DNA from: Desulfarculales bacterium UBA702
GTDB lineage: Bacteria > Desulfobacterota > Syntrophobacteria > Syntrophobacterales > Syntrophobacteraceae
DNA length: 28,080 nt
NCBI GenBank assembly: GCA_002298165.1
Contig: DBMI01000051.1
Location: 1 to 28,080, forward strand
Direction of reading: 5' to 3'
Shown here: positions 20,821-28,080 of the stretch, piece after piece
How the letters are laid out: the number at the start of each line of letters is the position of its first letter
Position numbering within the stretch: position 1 is the first letter of the stretch
Notes under the pieces: generated by a model
What the model saw: the letters and a program-made list of their open reading frames with translations, nothing else
The model's database searches: none
Told to the model about the DNA's origin: nothing
Position numbers and translations under genes: made by a program

Positions 20821-23800
20821 TTACGAACCGTTTCCCGATTGGCAATTTTTATAGACGGGGTGCGCGCAGTCGGGGCCGAAATACTGACGCATATCCTCGA
20901 AAAAGGACTGCGATGGATTTACCGGGAGTTTACCCACATCCAGAACGGCTTCCCCCCTGTCTCTGACACTAAGGTGCAGGACAGGCTTGCACTCGCCGGG
21001 ATGGGTCATGAGAAGGTGCCGAAGGCGGCCCAAAGAGTCCCCGTCCATCTGATCCGCTTCGAGTGTTATATGCACCGCATCGATTGACTGAAGCTGCGCC
21101 TCGTCCATACTAAGGATCCTGTTGGCGAGAAGCTTGGTACCCTTTTCGTCGTGCTGGACCTTGGCCCATAGCGCCAGGGGTTCATCGCCTTCCAGAAGCG
21201 ATCGAGCCTGAGAGAAAGGTTCGGCGAAGGCCACAACCTCTATGGTCCCCTCCCTGTCCTCCAGGTTGAGGAAACCCATCCGGTCGCCGCGTTTTGTCGT
21301 TATTTCTTTTATTATCGAAAAGATACCGCATACCACCACCTCCGAGCCCTCACGTTTTTCCTTCACCGACTGGGTGTCGTCGGTGCAGAGGGAAGCAAGC
21401 CGGTCCGCATAAAAATCGAGCGGATGGCCGGAGATGTAGAATCCAATCGACTCCTTTTCGAACTGGAGCCGGGTGCGGCTGTCCCAGTCGGGTATGTCGG
21501 GCAGTACGGGGGCTGCAACCTTGTTTTTCGTCCGGAGCATCTGGAAGAGGTTCATCTGGCCGGCCTGCTTGTCCCGCTGTACGGTCGCGGCCCGCTCAAG
21601 TGCTTCGTCCAGGCCCGCCATGACCTGCGCGCGCTGGGGGTGAATCGAATCGAAGGCGCCGCACCGGATAAGCTGCTCGATTACGCGCCGGTTCACTCTC
21701 TGGGAATCCATCCGTTCGCAAAAATCAAAGATCGACTTGAACGGCCCTTCCTCTTCGCGGCCCTTAAGGATCACTTCGATTGCCGTCTCTCCCACATTCT
21801 TCACGGCCCCGAGTCCGAACCTGATCTTTCCGCCCACTACCTGGAAGACGCTGCCGCTCTCGTTTACATCGGGCGGCAGAATGTTGATCGCCATTTTGGC
21901 GCAAACGTTTATCAGCTTTACGACCTGGTCGGAGCTGTTCAGGAAACTGTTTAGAAGGGCAGCCATGAACTCGACCGGGTAGTGCGATTTGAGGTAGGCC
22001 GTCTGGTAGGCGATCAGCGCGTATGCCGCGCTGTGGGACTTATTGAAGCCGTATTCGGCGAATTTGGCCATAAGATCGAAAATGTGGTTGGCCTTTGCCG
22101 AATCGACTTTGTTTGCGACCGCTCCCTTGATGAATCTGTCCCTCTGGGCGTTCATTAGATCGCCGATTTTCTTTCCCATTGCTCGGCGCAGGATATCGGC
22201 TTCGCCCAGGCTGTAGTTGGCGAGGGCACTTGCGATTTGCATTACCTGTTCCTGGTAGAGGATAACGCCGTGGGTGGGTTCGAGTATCGGGCGCAGGGCA
22301 TCGAGGTCGTATTTAATTTCGATTTCGCCGTGCTTTCCCTTGATGTACTGATCGACCATGCCACTTTCCAGCGGGCCCGGCCGGTACAGCGCCACCAGGG
22401 CAACAATGTCGGCGAAGTTCTCGGGGCGCAGCCTGACCATTATCTCGCGCATCCCGGAACTCTCAAGCTGGAAAACCCCGGTTGTGTCGGCTCGGCTCAA
22501 AAGGGCATACGTCTCGGAATCGTCCAGGGGAAGATCGTCCATATCGATCTCTACCCCGTGATTCTCCTTGATGAGCCTTATCGCATCGTTTATCACCGTC
22601 AGGTTGCGAAGGCCGAGAAAGTCGAACTTTATGAGCCCCGCCTTCTCGACGTACTTCATCGGGTACTGGGTTACGACTTCGCCTTCCTGGCCAAGGTAGA
22701 GCGGCATGTAGTCAACGATTGGCCTGTCGGCCATGACCACTCCGGCCGCGTGGGTCGATGCGTGGCGGGTCAGGCCCTCCAGGGCCGTCGCTATTTGAAA
22801 AAGCTCCTTTATCTGGGGGTTTTCCCGTTGCAACTCGCCCAGTCGCGGCTCCACCTGCTGCGCTTTTTGAAGATCGATCCCAAGCGTTGGCGGGATGAGC
22901 TTGGCAATCCTGTCAACATCGTTATACGCCATTGCAAGCGCTCGCCCGACGTCTCGGATAACGGCCCTGGCCGCCATGGTGCCGAAGGTGGTTATCTGGG
23001 CCACCCGGTCCGTACCGTACTTTTTCGTCACATATTCGTAGACCTTATCGCGGCCGTTTACGCAAAAATCCACGTCGATATCAGGCATGCTGATTCGCTC
23101 GACGTTTAAAAAGCGCTCGAAAATCAGTCCATGCTCGATGGGGTCGAGATCGGTTATGCGCATGGCGTAGGCGATGAGGCTCCCCGCCGCCGAACCTCGC
23201 CCTGGTCCGACCGGAATTCCGGAGCCTTTAGCGTAATTGATGAAGTCCGATACGATCAGAAAATAAGCGGCGAATCCCATCTGTTTGATTATTCTCAGCT
23301 CATATTCGAGCCGCTCTTCATATTCTTTGAGGCCGTTTTCGGAAAAATCGGGGCGCTTGCGTTTAAGGGCTTCGATTCTTTTCGAAAATCCCTGCCGCAC
23401 TTCAACCTCGAACCTCTCCTCGACACTTTCGCCCGGCTCTAGTGGAAAGACCGGAAAGTGGTACTCGCCAAGTTTTAACTTGAGGTCGCATCTCTCAGCT
23501 ATTGCAAGGGTATTCTCAATCGCCTCGGGAATATATGAGAAAGCTTTTTCCATATCTTCGGGGGACTTGAAATAGAGTTGATCGGTATGAAATTTGAGGC
23601 GCTTTTCATCCAGGACCGTTTTGCCAGTCTGGATGCAAAGGAGGATTTCATGGGCGCGCGCGTCACTTTTGCGCAGGTAATGGCAGTCGTTGGTTGCCAC
23701 GAGGGGCAGGCCCATCTCGCGGGCAAGCTTTACGAGGCCGTCATTTACGATGCCCTGCTCGGTGAGCCCGTTTGACTGCACTTCCAGGTAAAAATTTTCC

Positions 23801-24324
23801 GGCCCGAAAATTTCCGAGTATTCGGCGGCAGTCTTTCGCGCCTCCTCTTCCCGATTCTTGAGGATAGCGGATGCGACTTCACCTTTGAGGCACCCCGAAA
23901 GGGCAATGAGACCTTCGCTGTGCAGGCGCAGTACTTCGCGATCCAGGCGCGGCTTATAATAAAATCCTTCAAGATATCCGATGGATATCAGCTTCATCAG
24001 ATTCTGGTAGCCGGTGAGATTCCTGGCGAGCAGGGTGAGGTGGTAGTTGCGGTCCTCGTCGCCGTTGTTTTCACCTTCGACCCTCAAACTGCGGTCGTGA
24101 CGGCTTCTCGGGGCCACGTAGGCCTCGCAGCCCACTATGGGTTTTACGTCGTATTTTTTGGACATCTCGAAGAATTCGAGCGCCCCGAACATGTTGCCGT
24201 GATCGGTTATGGCAACGGCGGGCATACCAAAGCTTTTGGCTGTTTCGAAGAGGTCCTTCAGGCGTATTGCGCCGTCAAGAAGGCTGTACTGTGTATGAAC
24301 GTGCAGATGGACAAAGCGGCTCAT
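20821..24324 (-). CDS. dnaE: DNA polymerase III alpha subunit
   Basis: This is the replicative polymerase, 1167 residues, of the DnaE1 type. The N-terminal PHP domain starts FVHLHVHTQYSLLDGA and keeps DHGNMFGALEF. The palm holds catalytic Asp415 and Asp417 in PDIDVDF and the third aspartate in FDFLGLRNLT (about 567-576). GPGRGSAAGSLIAYA and THAAGVVMAD are family motifs. A helix-hairpin-helix region and an OB fold (VVVCGIFSIIKEITTKRGDR, MGFLNLEDREGTIEVVAF) follow. Length and order match DnaE, with no truncation. ATG 24324 has GGAG at about ten bases on the minus strand. It converges on no gene; the next gene downstream in the same direction is holC. It is divergent from the small gene at 24581. 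Confidence 0.98.
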   Translation of the reverse strand: MSRFVHLHVHTQYSLLDGAIRLKDLFETAKSFGMPAVAITDHGNMFGALEFFEMSKKYDVKPIVGCEAYVAPRSRHDRSLRVEGENNGDEDRNYHLTLLARNLTGYQNLMKLISIGYLEGFYYKPRLDREVLRLHSEGLIALSGCLKGEVASAILKNREEEARKTAAEYSEIFGPENFYLEVQSNGLTEQGIVNDGLVKLAREMGLPLVATNDCHYLRKSDARAHEILLCIQTGKTVLDEKRLKFHTDQLYFKSPEDMEKAFSYIPEAIENTLAIAERCDLKLKLGEYHFPVFPLEPGESVEERFEVEVRQGFSKRIEALKRKRPDFSENGLKEYEERLEYELRIIKQMGFAAYFLIVSDFINYAKGSGIPVGPGRGSAAGSLIAYAMRITDLDPIEHGLIFERFLNVERISMPDIDVDFCVNGRDKVYEYVTKKYGTDRVAQITTFGTMAARAVIRDVGRALAMAYNDVDRIAKLIPPTLGIDLQKAQQVEPRLGELQRENPQIKELFQIATALEGLTRHASTHAAGVVMADRPIVDYMPLYLGQEGEVVTQYPMKYVEKAGLIKFDFLGLRNLTVINDAIRLIKENHGVEIDMDDLPLDDSETYALLSRADTTGVFQLESSGMREIMVRLRPENFADIVALVALYRPGPLESGMVDQYIKGKHGEIEIKYDLDALRPILEPTHGVILYQEQVMQIASALANYSLGEADILRRAMGKKIGDLMNAQRDRFIKGAVANKVDSAKANHIFDLMAKFAEYGFNKSHSAAYALIAYQTAYLKSHYPVEFMAALLNSFLNSSDQVVKLINVCAKMAINILPPDVNESGSVFQVVGGKIRFGLGAVKNVGETAIEVILKGREEEGPFKSIFDFCERMDSQRVNRRVIEQLIRCGAFDSIHPQRAQVMAGLDEALERAATVQRDKQAGQMNLFQMLRTKNKVAAPVLPDIPDWDSRTRLQFEKESIGFYISGHPLDFYADRLASLCTDDTQSVKEKREGSEVVVCGIFSIIKEITTKRGDRMGFLNLEDREGTIEVVAFAEPFSQARSLLEGDEPLALWAKVQHDEKGTKLLANRILSMDEAQLQSIDAVHITLEADQMDGDSLGRLRHLLMTHPGECKPVLHLSVRDRGEAVLDVGKLPVNPSQSFFEDMRQYFGPDCAHPVYKNCQSGNGS

Positions 24325-24580
24325 CCGGGAATTTTCTCCAGGCTTAGGTACGAAAATTATAGCAAAAATTGTAAAGATAACAGGGCTTCGGACCAGGAAT
24401 AGATTAACCGGGGCCGCAAACGAACGGCAAGTATAGCAGAAGAAATCGGGGTTGCGATGACAAAATAAGCCGCACCGAAAGCACCGCTTTGGAAGCGCCG
24501 CGGGATCTTTAAAGTTTTTCGGAAAATCTGCCGATTACTCATGGGTACAAACTTATCCTGGCTTGAAAAGGGGCTTTTCC

Positions 24581-24787
24581 ATGCTGGCAAACGAACTTGT
24601 CTCAGAGCTCATAGAATTGCAGGAAAAGGCGAACTCGCATGCAACCGAGTACCTGAAACTGCGGTTTGTCCCGGGAAAGAAGACAGTGGCTTCTGTTCAT
24701 CACCGCAAAGCTGAGAAGCTGCGCGTGAGAATACAGAAAATCATCCGGGAAATCGCGGGATGCGAAAGCGGAGCTTACCCTAATTGA
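24581..24787 (+). CDS. Small hypothetical protein, 68 residues
   Basis: The protein starts MLANELVSELIELQEKANSH and ends AGCESGAYPN. It looks largely helical: an N-terminal helix with leucines at regular spacing, then a basic segment (PGKKTVASVHHRKAEKLRVR) and a second helix (IQKIIREIAG). ATG 24581 follows AAGGGG (24568-24573) at seven bases; an in-frame TTG at 24563 would hide that site. It lies between the dnaE promoter region and glmS, 270 bases before the latter. The helix-basic-helix outline could suit nucleic-acid or protein binding, but I recognise no family. The gap that precedes it (24325-24580) shows no other gene. Confidence 0.6.
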   Translation: MLANELVSELIELQEKANSHATEYLKLRFVPGKKTVASVHHRKAEKLRVRIQKIIREIAGCESGAYPN

Positions 24788-24931
24788 TGCGATTATACTG
24801 TATCCCACCTGGCGCACGTGCTTTGCGCCCCGCCTGTATTGTCCCTTGACCGGCTGATACGCGAACCTGCGGAACTCCCGAATATTTATTTACCTTCTCG
24901 CGGATTCTGGATAAAAAAGCAGCCGCAATAG

Positions 24932-24940
24932 TGGTATAAG
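24932..24940 (+). promoter_or_regulatory. Weak extended -10 candidate upstream of glmS
   Basis: TGGTATAAG (24932-24940) resembles an extended -10 without a recognisable -35. It lies about 118 bases before the glmS start. The gap 24788-25057 shows no gene and no glmS-ribozyme-like core that I can recognise. Confidence 0.25.
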
Positions 24941-25057
24941 TGCTCAAATTTGTGACCGTTATGGAAGTTGCCGATTTTTCCGACGGACATACACGGCAGC
25001 CGCAATTTTGCTCTATTTTTGCAGGCCGCTGATACCCAACAAACAAGGAAGATGTCT

Positions 25058-26893
25058 ATGTGCGGCATAGTAGGTTACATCGGCCCCGGCGAGTGCCGGG
25101 AGATTTTGATGAGCGGGCTGAAGCGGCTCGAATACAGGGGCTATGACAGCGCCGGCATAGCTATGCTCGGGGCGGATTGCAAACTCCAGATCGTGCGCTG
25201 CCAGGGCAAGCTCATGGGGCTCGAATGCAAGCTCGACGGCCACCCCATGACCGGCAACGTTGGAATCGCCCACACCAGGTGGGCCACTCACGGGAGGCCT
25301 TCCGAAGAAAATGCCCACCCGCACCGGTCCGGACCTTTAGCGCTGGTCCACAACGGAATTATCGAAAACTATGCCGCTTTGAAGGAAGAACTGCAGTCGA
25401 AGGGGAAAGTCTTCTCATCGCAAACCGATACCGAGGTCATCGTTAGATTGCTCGATTTCGAGCTGGAAAAAACAAAGAATTATGCCGAGGCCGTTCGTAA
25501 TACCATACGACAGCTCAAGGGCAGCTATGCAGTTGTGATCGTGAATGAAGATGAACCGGATCAACTCGTAGCCGCCAGGAAGGAAAGCCCGCTAATACTG
25601 GGGCTTACCGACGACTCGTTCCTCCTGGCCTCGGACGTTCCTGCCATCCTCCCCTACACCCGCAAGGTCGTCTACCTCAATGACGAGGAGATTGTTTTCC
25701 TGGCTCGGGATGGGTATCGGATCGAGTCTCTTCAAGACGGGAGCGAGCGCACCCCGCAGCCTAAAATCGTCGACTGGAACCCGGTAATGGCCGAAAAGGC
25801 CGGCTACAAGCATTTCATGCTCAAGGAAATCTATGAGCAGCCGAGGGCGGTAATCGATACTTTCCGAAGCGTGGTGGACCTCGAGTCCAAATCGATCCAG
25901 TTCCCGGAACTCAATCTTGACGGCGATATCCTGAAGAAGATCCGCAAAGTCTGCCTGGTTGCCTGCGGAACCTCGTACCATGCCGCTCTCGTTTCAAAGT
26001 ATATGATCGAGGCCATTTGCAGAGTGCCCGTCGAGGTTGACCTGGCCTCGGAGTTCCGGTCAAGGGACCCGGTTCTGGATGAATCGACGCTGCTGGTGGT
26101 TATAAGCCAGTCAGGTGAGACGGCGGATACGCGGGCGGCGCTCAAGGAAGGAATCGACAAGGGCGCGCAGTGCAGGGCAATCGTTAATGTTGTCGGAAGC
26201 AGCATAGCGCGATTGGCCGGCGGTGTGATCTACACACATGCCGGGCCCGAGATAGGCGTTGCGTCGACAAAGGCATTTACCACCCAGCTTATCGCCCTCT
26301 ACCTTCTTGCGCTCTACTGGGCTACGGAGGCCGGCAAGCTCCCGGCGGACCTCGCCGCGCGCTATGTTCAGGACCTTGTCGAACTGCCCGGAAAAATGGA
26401 AAAAATCCTGGCGGATACGGAAAAGGTCCTTCTTTGGGCGCGCAAGTACATGCACTATAAGGATTTCCTCTACCTGGCGCGCGGGCCGCTCTATCCAATC
26501 GCGCTCGAAGGCGCCCTGAAGCTCAAGGAAATCTCATACATACACGCTGAAGGCTATGCTGCCGGGGAAATGAAACACGGACCGATAGCCCTTATCGACG
26601 AGGATATGCCGGTTATGGTCCTGCTGAAGCATGGGCCGCTTTATGAAAAGATGATATCCAATATACAGGAAGTGAAAGCCAGAGACGGTCAGATCCTTGC
26701 CCTTATTGAGAATCGTCAGGACGAGATAGTAGGGACGGGAGAGAACCAGTTTGTCATTCCCGAATCGTCGGAATGGCTCTCCCCCGTGCTCTTCTCCGTC
26801 CCGCTGCAGCTTTTCGCCTACCATGTGGCGGTGCTTCGCGGAACCGACGTCGACCAGCCCAGAAACCTGGCAAAGAGCGTGACAGTGGAATAG
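25058..26893 (+). CDS. glmS: Glutamine--fructose-6-phosphate aminotransferase (isomerizing)
   Basis: GlmS makes glucosamine-6-phosphate from fructose-6-phosphate and glutamine, the first step to UDP-GlcNAc for peptidoglycan and lipopolysaccharide. From ATG 25058 it has 611 residues, close to the E. coli enzyme. After Met removal, Cys1 in MCGIVGYIG is the glutaminase nucleophile. GYDSAGIAM, HTRWATHGRPSEENAHPH and LVHNGIIENY belong to the amidotransferase half. The SIS domains carry ACGTSYHAA, VISQSGETADT, ASTKAFTTQL and AAGEMKHGPIALI, and the C-terminus PRNLAKSVTVE is typical. AAGGAAG lies six bases upstream. A reading from 24968 would add 30 residues before the catalytic cysteine and cannot be right. 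Confidence 0.98.
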   Translation: MCGIVGYIGPGECREILMSGLKRLEYRGYDSAGIAMLGADCKLQIVRCQGKLMGLECKLDGHPMTGNVGIAHTRWATHGRPSEENAHPHRSGPLALVHNGIIENYAALKEELQSKGKVFSSQTDTEVIVRLLDFELEKTKNYAEAVRNTIRQLKGSYAVVIVNEDEPDQLVAARKESPLILGLTDDSFLLASDVPAILPYTRKVVYLNDEEIVFLARDGYRIESLQDGSERTPQPKIVDWNPVMAEKAGYKHFMLKEIYEQPRAVIDTFRSVVDLESKSIQFPELNLDGDILKKIRKVCLVACGTSYHAALVSKYMIEAICRVPVEVDLASEFRSRDPVLDESTLLVVISQSGETADTRAALKEGIDKGAQCRAIVNVVGSSIARLAGGVIYTHAGPEIGVASTKAFTTQLIALYLLALYWATEAGKLPADLAARYVQDLVELPGKMEKILADTEKVLLWARKYMHYKDFLYLARGPLYPIALEGALKLKEISYIHAEGYAAGEMKHGPIALIDEDMPVMVLLKHGPLYEKMISNIQEVKARDGQILALIENRQDEIVGTGENQFVIPESSEWLSPVLFSVPLQLFAYHVAVLRGTDVDQPRNLAKSVTVE

Positions 26894-26903
26894 GCAATAA
26901 TTA

Positions 26904-27012
26904 TTGACATGTTAGGCGAAATTTGCTAGTGAAAAACCCTGGAACCGTGCCGGTAAACCGGCCGGCCTGTTAGGCTGTTTAAGGGTGCCAGAAGGCGCCC
27001 TTTCGCATTTTA
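26904..27012 (+). promoter_or_regulatory. pyrR leader with promoter candidate and hairpins
   Basis: TTGACA (26904-26909) is followed by TGCTAGTGA, a possible extended -10 at 17 bases. Downstream are GCCGG-TAAA-CCGGC (26949-26962) and AAGGGTGCC-AGAA-GGCGCCCTT (26981-27002). The latter is a nine-pair stem with one G-U wobble, followed by TCGCATTTTA. It could be the glmS terminator. If the promoter is real, it instead sits inside the pyrR leader and would act as an attenuator. The T tract is imperfect. I do not see a clear match to the Gram-positive PyrR binding loop. Confidence 0.45.
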
Positions 27013-27039
27013 TCCGGTTAAACCGAGGTGAGGCAGGAA

Positions 27040-27600
27040 ATGGGACAGGACAGCCATCGGATAATAAATCAAGGCGGGGAGATCGAGGCCGCTATCGGCC
27101 GGATTGCGGCAGAGATAATCGAAGTTGCGAAGGAGCCGCAAAGGCTCGCTCTGGTCGGAATTCACACCGGAGGGGTATACCTTGCGCGCAGGCTGGCATC
27201 GATTCTTTCCGAAAGGCTCGGCACCGCCATTCCGGTCGGGACCCTCGATATAACACTCTACCGCGACGACTGGACCCGACTGCATGTCCACCCGGTTCTT
27301 AAAGGCACCAACCTGCCGTTCCCCATTGACGAGCGCCAGGTGATCCTGGTCGATGACGTTCTCTACACCGGCCGCACCATTCGCGCAGCCCTCGATGCCC
27401 TCATTGACTACGGCCGCCCTCGCCGCGTTCAGGTCGCAGTACTGGTAGATCGAGATCATCGCGAACTGCCCATCTGCGCGCAATTCGTTGGATTCCACGT
27501 GGAAACCCTGGCCGAGGAGCAGGTAAACGTCCTCTTTTCCGAAAAAGACGGATCGGACCAGGTGGTTATCGAAAAGCCGGTAAGCTCCAAAAAGGCCTGA
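27040..27600 (+). CDS. pyrR: Bifunctional pyr operon regulator/uracil phosphoribosyltransferase PyrR
   Basis: PyrR is a phosphoribosyltransferase-fold protein. It controls pyrimidine genes by binding leader RNA in Gram-positives and converts uracil and PRPP to UMP. From ATG 27040 it has 186 residues, the usual size. The PRPP-binding loop is VILVDDVLYTGRTIRAALDAL, preceded by VGIHTGGVYLARRLA and LDITLYRDDW, both specific to PyrR. VQVAVLVDRDHRELPI follows. GAGGTGAGG (27025-27033) precedes ATG 27040; a GTG at 27028 would sit inside that site. It stands between glmS and a tRNA, without pyrB or pyrC. So it either regulates in trans or works mainly as a salvage enzyme. A hairpin-rich leader lies upstream. 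Confidence 0.94.
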   Translation: MGQDSHRIINQGGEIEAAIGRIAAEIIEVAKEPQRLALVGIHTGGVYLARRLASILSERLGTAIPVGTLDITLYRDDWTRLHVHPVLKGTNLPFPIDERQVILVDDVLYTGRTIRAALDALIDYGRPRRVQVAVLVDRDHRELPICAQFVGFHVETLAEEQVNVLFSEKDGSDQVVIEKPVSSKKA

Positions 27601-27668
27601 GCGCCTGGATCGCCTTAAATCCGTTTCCGGAAACTGAACATCGTGTTCGATAATGCTGCGCTTTTTTG

Positions 27669-27698
27669 AGAGAGGCCGTCACGGCTCTCTTTTATTTC
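27669..27698 (+). terminator. Terminator of pyrR
   Basis: AGAGAG-G-CCG-TCA-CGG-CTCTCT (27669-27690) forms a nine-pair stem with one bulged G. The run TTTTATTTC follows. It lies about 70 bases after the pyrR stop. Confidence 0.85.
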
Positions 27699-27739
27699 TA
27701 ACCGCCCAATCACTTCACGCCGCATCCACCAAATTTGAT

Positions 27740-27768
27740 TTGAAAAATCCTCCCGAACCTGATAGACA
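27740..27768 (+). promoter_or_regulatory. Candidate promoter of tRNA-Gly
   Basis: TTGAAA (27740-27745) and TAGACA (27763-27768) are 17 bases apart. Transcription would begin near 27775, a few bases before the tRNA. The -10 is weak. Confidence 0.4.
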
Positions 27769-27779
27769 TTTCCTGTTGG

Positions 27780-27856
27780 GCGGGAGTAGCTCAGTTGGCT
27801 AGAGCATCAGCCTTCCAAGCTGAGGGTCGCGGGTTCGAAGCCCGTCTCCCGCTCCA
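27780..27856 (+). tRNA. tRNA-Gly (anticodon TCC), CCA encoded
   Basis: The acceptor stem pairs GCGGGAG (27780-27786) with CTCCCGC (27846-27852), followed by discriminator T and encoded CCA. The D arm contains AGCTCAGTTGGCTAGAGC. The anticodon stem TCAGC/GCTGA encloses loop CTTCCAA, with anticodon TCC at 27814-27816. The T arm GCGGG-TTCGAAG-CCCGT is intact. The tRNA reads GGA and GGG glycine codons. Confidence 0.97.
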
Positions 27857-28080
27857 ACATTTCATCAAGTAAATACAGCTAATTATCTCGCTTCTCGTCT
27901 CCCAAAAAACCATTCCAACCTCCGCGATAAGTCAGCCTTCAACTGAGTATCTTTTTTCTTCTGGCGTATTGAGCTTGCTAGTGTGCCTGGGTCGAGATCG
28001 TTGCGAATAGATGCCAAAAAATGAACGTGAGTTAGTGTCCTTTTGATACCAATTTGTGTTCAAGATTGTATCGAGAACAG
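27857..28080 (-). other. AT-richer stretch after the tRNA, possible gene tail on the minus strand
   Basis: A minus-strand frame stays open from the window edge (28078) to a TGA at 27932-27934, about 48 codons. It encodes a basic, Arg/Ser/Thr-rich peptide ending TPEEKRYSVEG. It could be the 3' end of a gene that starts beyond the window, or chance. I recognise no domain. The composition is more AT-rich than the genes upstream, and no terminator is visible between it and the tRNA. Confidence 0.2.

Noticed and set aside
24788..25057. A glmS ribozyme upstream of glmS
   Set aside because: The ribozyme is typical of Firmicutes, and I could not recognise its conserved core in this gap. A covariance search with the Rfam glmS model would settle it.

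Overview
The window reads as chromosomal DNA of an anaerobic Gram-negative bacterium, most likely a deltaproteobacterium (Desulfobacterota, perhaps a Syntrophobacter-like lineage). Four things point there. The heat-shock genes run hrcA-grpE-dnaK behind a CIRCE operator. A stand-alone methylmalonyl-CoA-type carboxyltransferase subunit is present. There is an Fe-S protein of a kind common in anaerobes, next to corrinoid metabolism. HolC and an outer-membrane-type lipoprotein indicate a Gram-negative cell. The exact taxon is an inference from gene content. No phage, plasmid or CRISPR locus is visible.

Layout. 396-4111 (+) is a tight unit: two oligopeptide-type ABC ATPases without their permeases, an amidohydrolase and an EamA transporter. 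Dodecin follows at 4362. 4954-8790 is the heat-shock operon: sigma70-type promoter, CIRCE, hrcA (TTG start), grpE and dnaK, closed by a terminator at 8861. 8977-10944 encodes a TPR plus periplasmic-binding lipoprotein resembling LpoA. 11083-11352 encodes an FmdB-type zinc-ribbon protein with its own strong promoter and terminator. 11447-11974 encodes a corrinoid adenosyltransferase. A TerC-family membrane protein lies on the minus strand at 12154-12921. It is divergent from a plus-strand unit at 13032-14854 (52-residue basic protein, GNAT acetyltransferase, M20 deacylase). A 50-residue cysteine protein (15129-15281) converges on an M20D amidohydrolase (minus strand).

From 15289 to 24324 all genes are on the minus strand: M20D, a C-x2-C-x4-C-x16-C Fe-S protein, the carboxyltransferase with its own promoter and terminator, HolC, and DNA polymerase III alpha (dnaE). 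A 68-residue hypothetical gene, glmS, pyrR and tRNA-Gly(TCC) follow on the plus strand.

The gaps are full of dispersed repeats, concentrated at 1-172, 12054-12136, 16556-16994 and 20181-20802. One family looks like a non-autonomous MITE-like element. It has CTGTTGCCCAAA inverted ends and a G/C-run core that matches the G-quadruplex pattern on both strands. A second family is a GTAGGGTGGGCAC hairpin, and a third is a CCCGGATATAAATCCGGG palindrome. The repeats sit between genes and break none of them.

Most genes are housekeeping. The less ordinary items are the repeat families, the permease-less OppDF-amidohydrolase-EamA unit, the small-protein/GNAT/deacylase unit, the three small proteins (50, 52 and 68 residues) and the hairpin-rich leader of pyrR. 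I found no convincing evidence of an entirely new multi-gene system.
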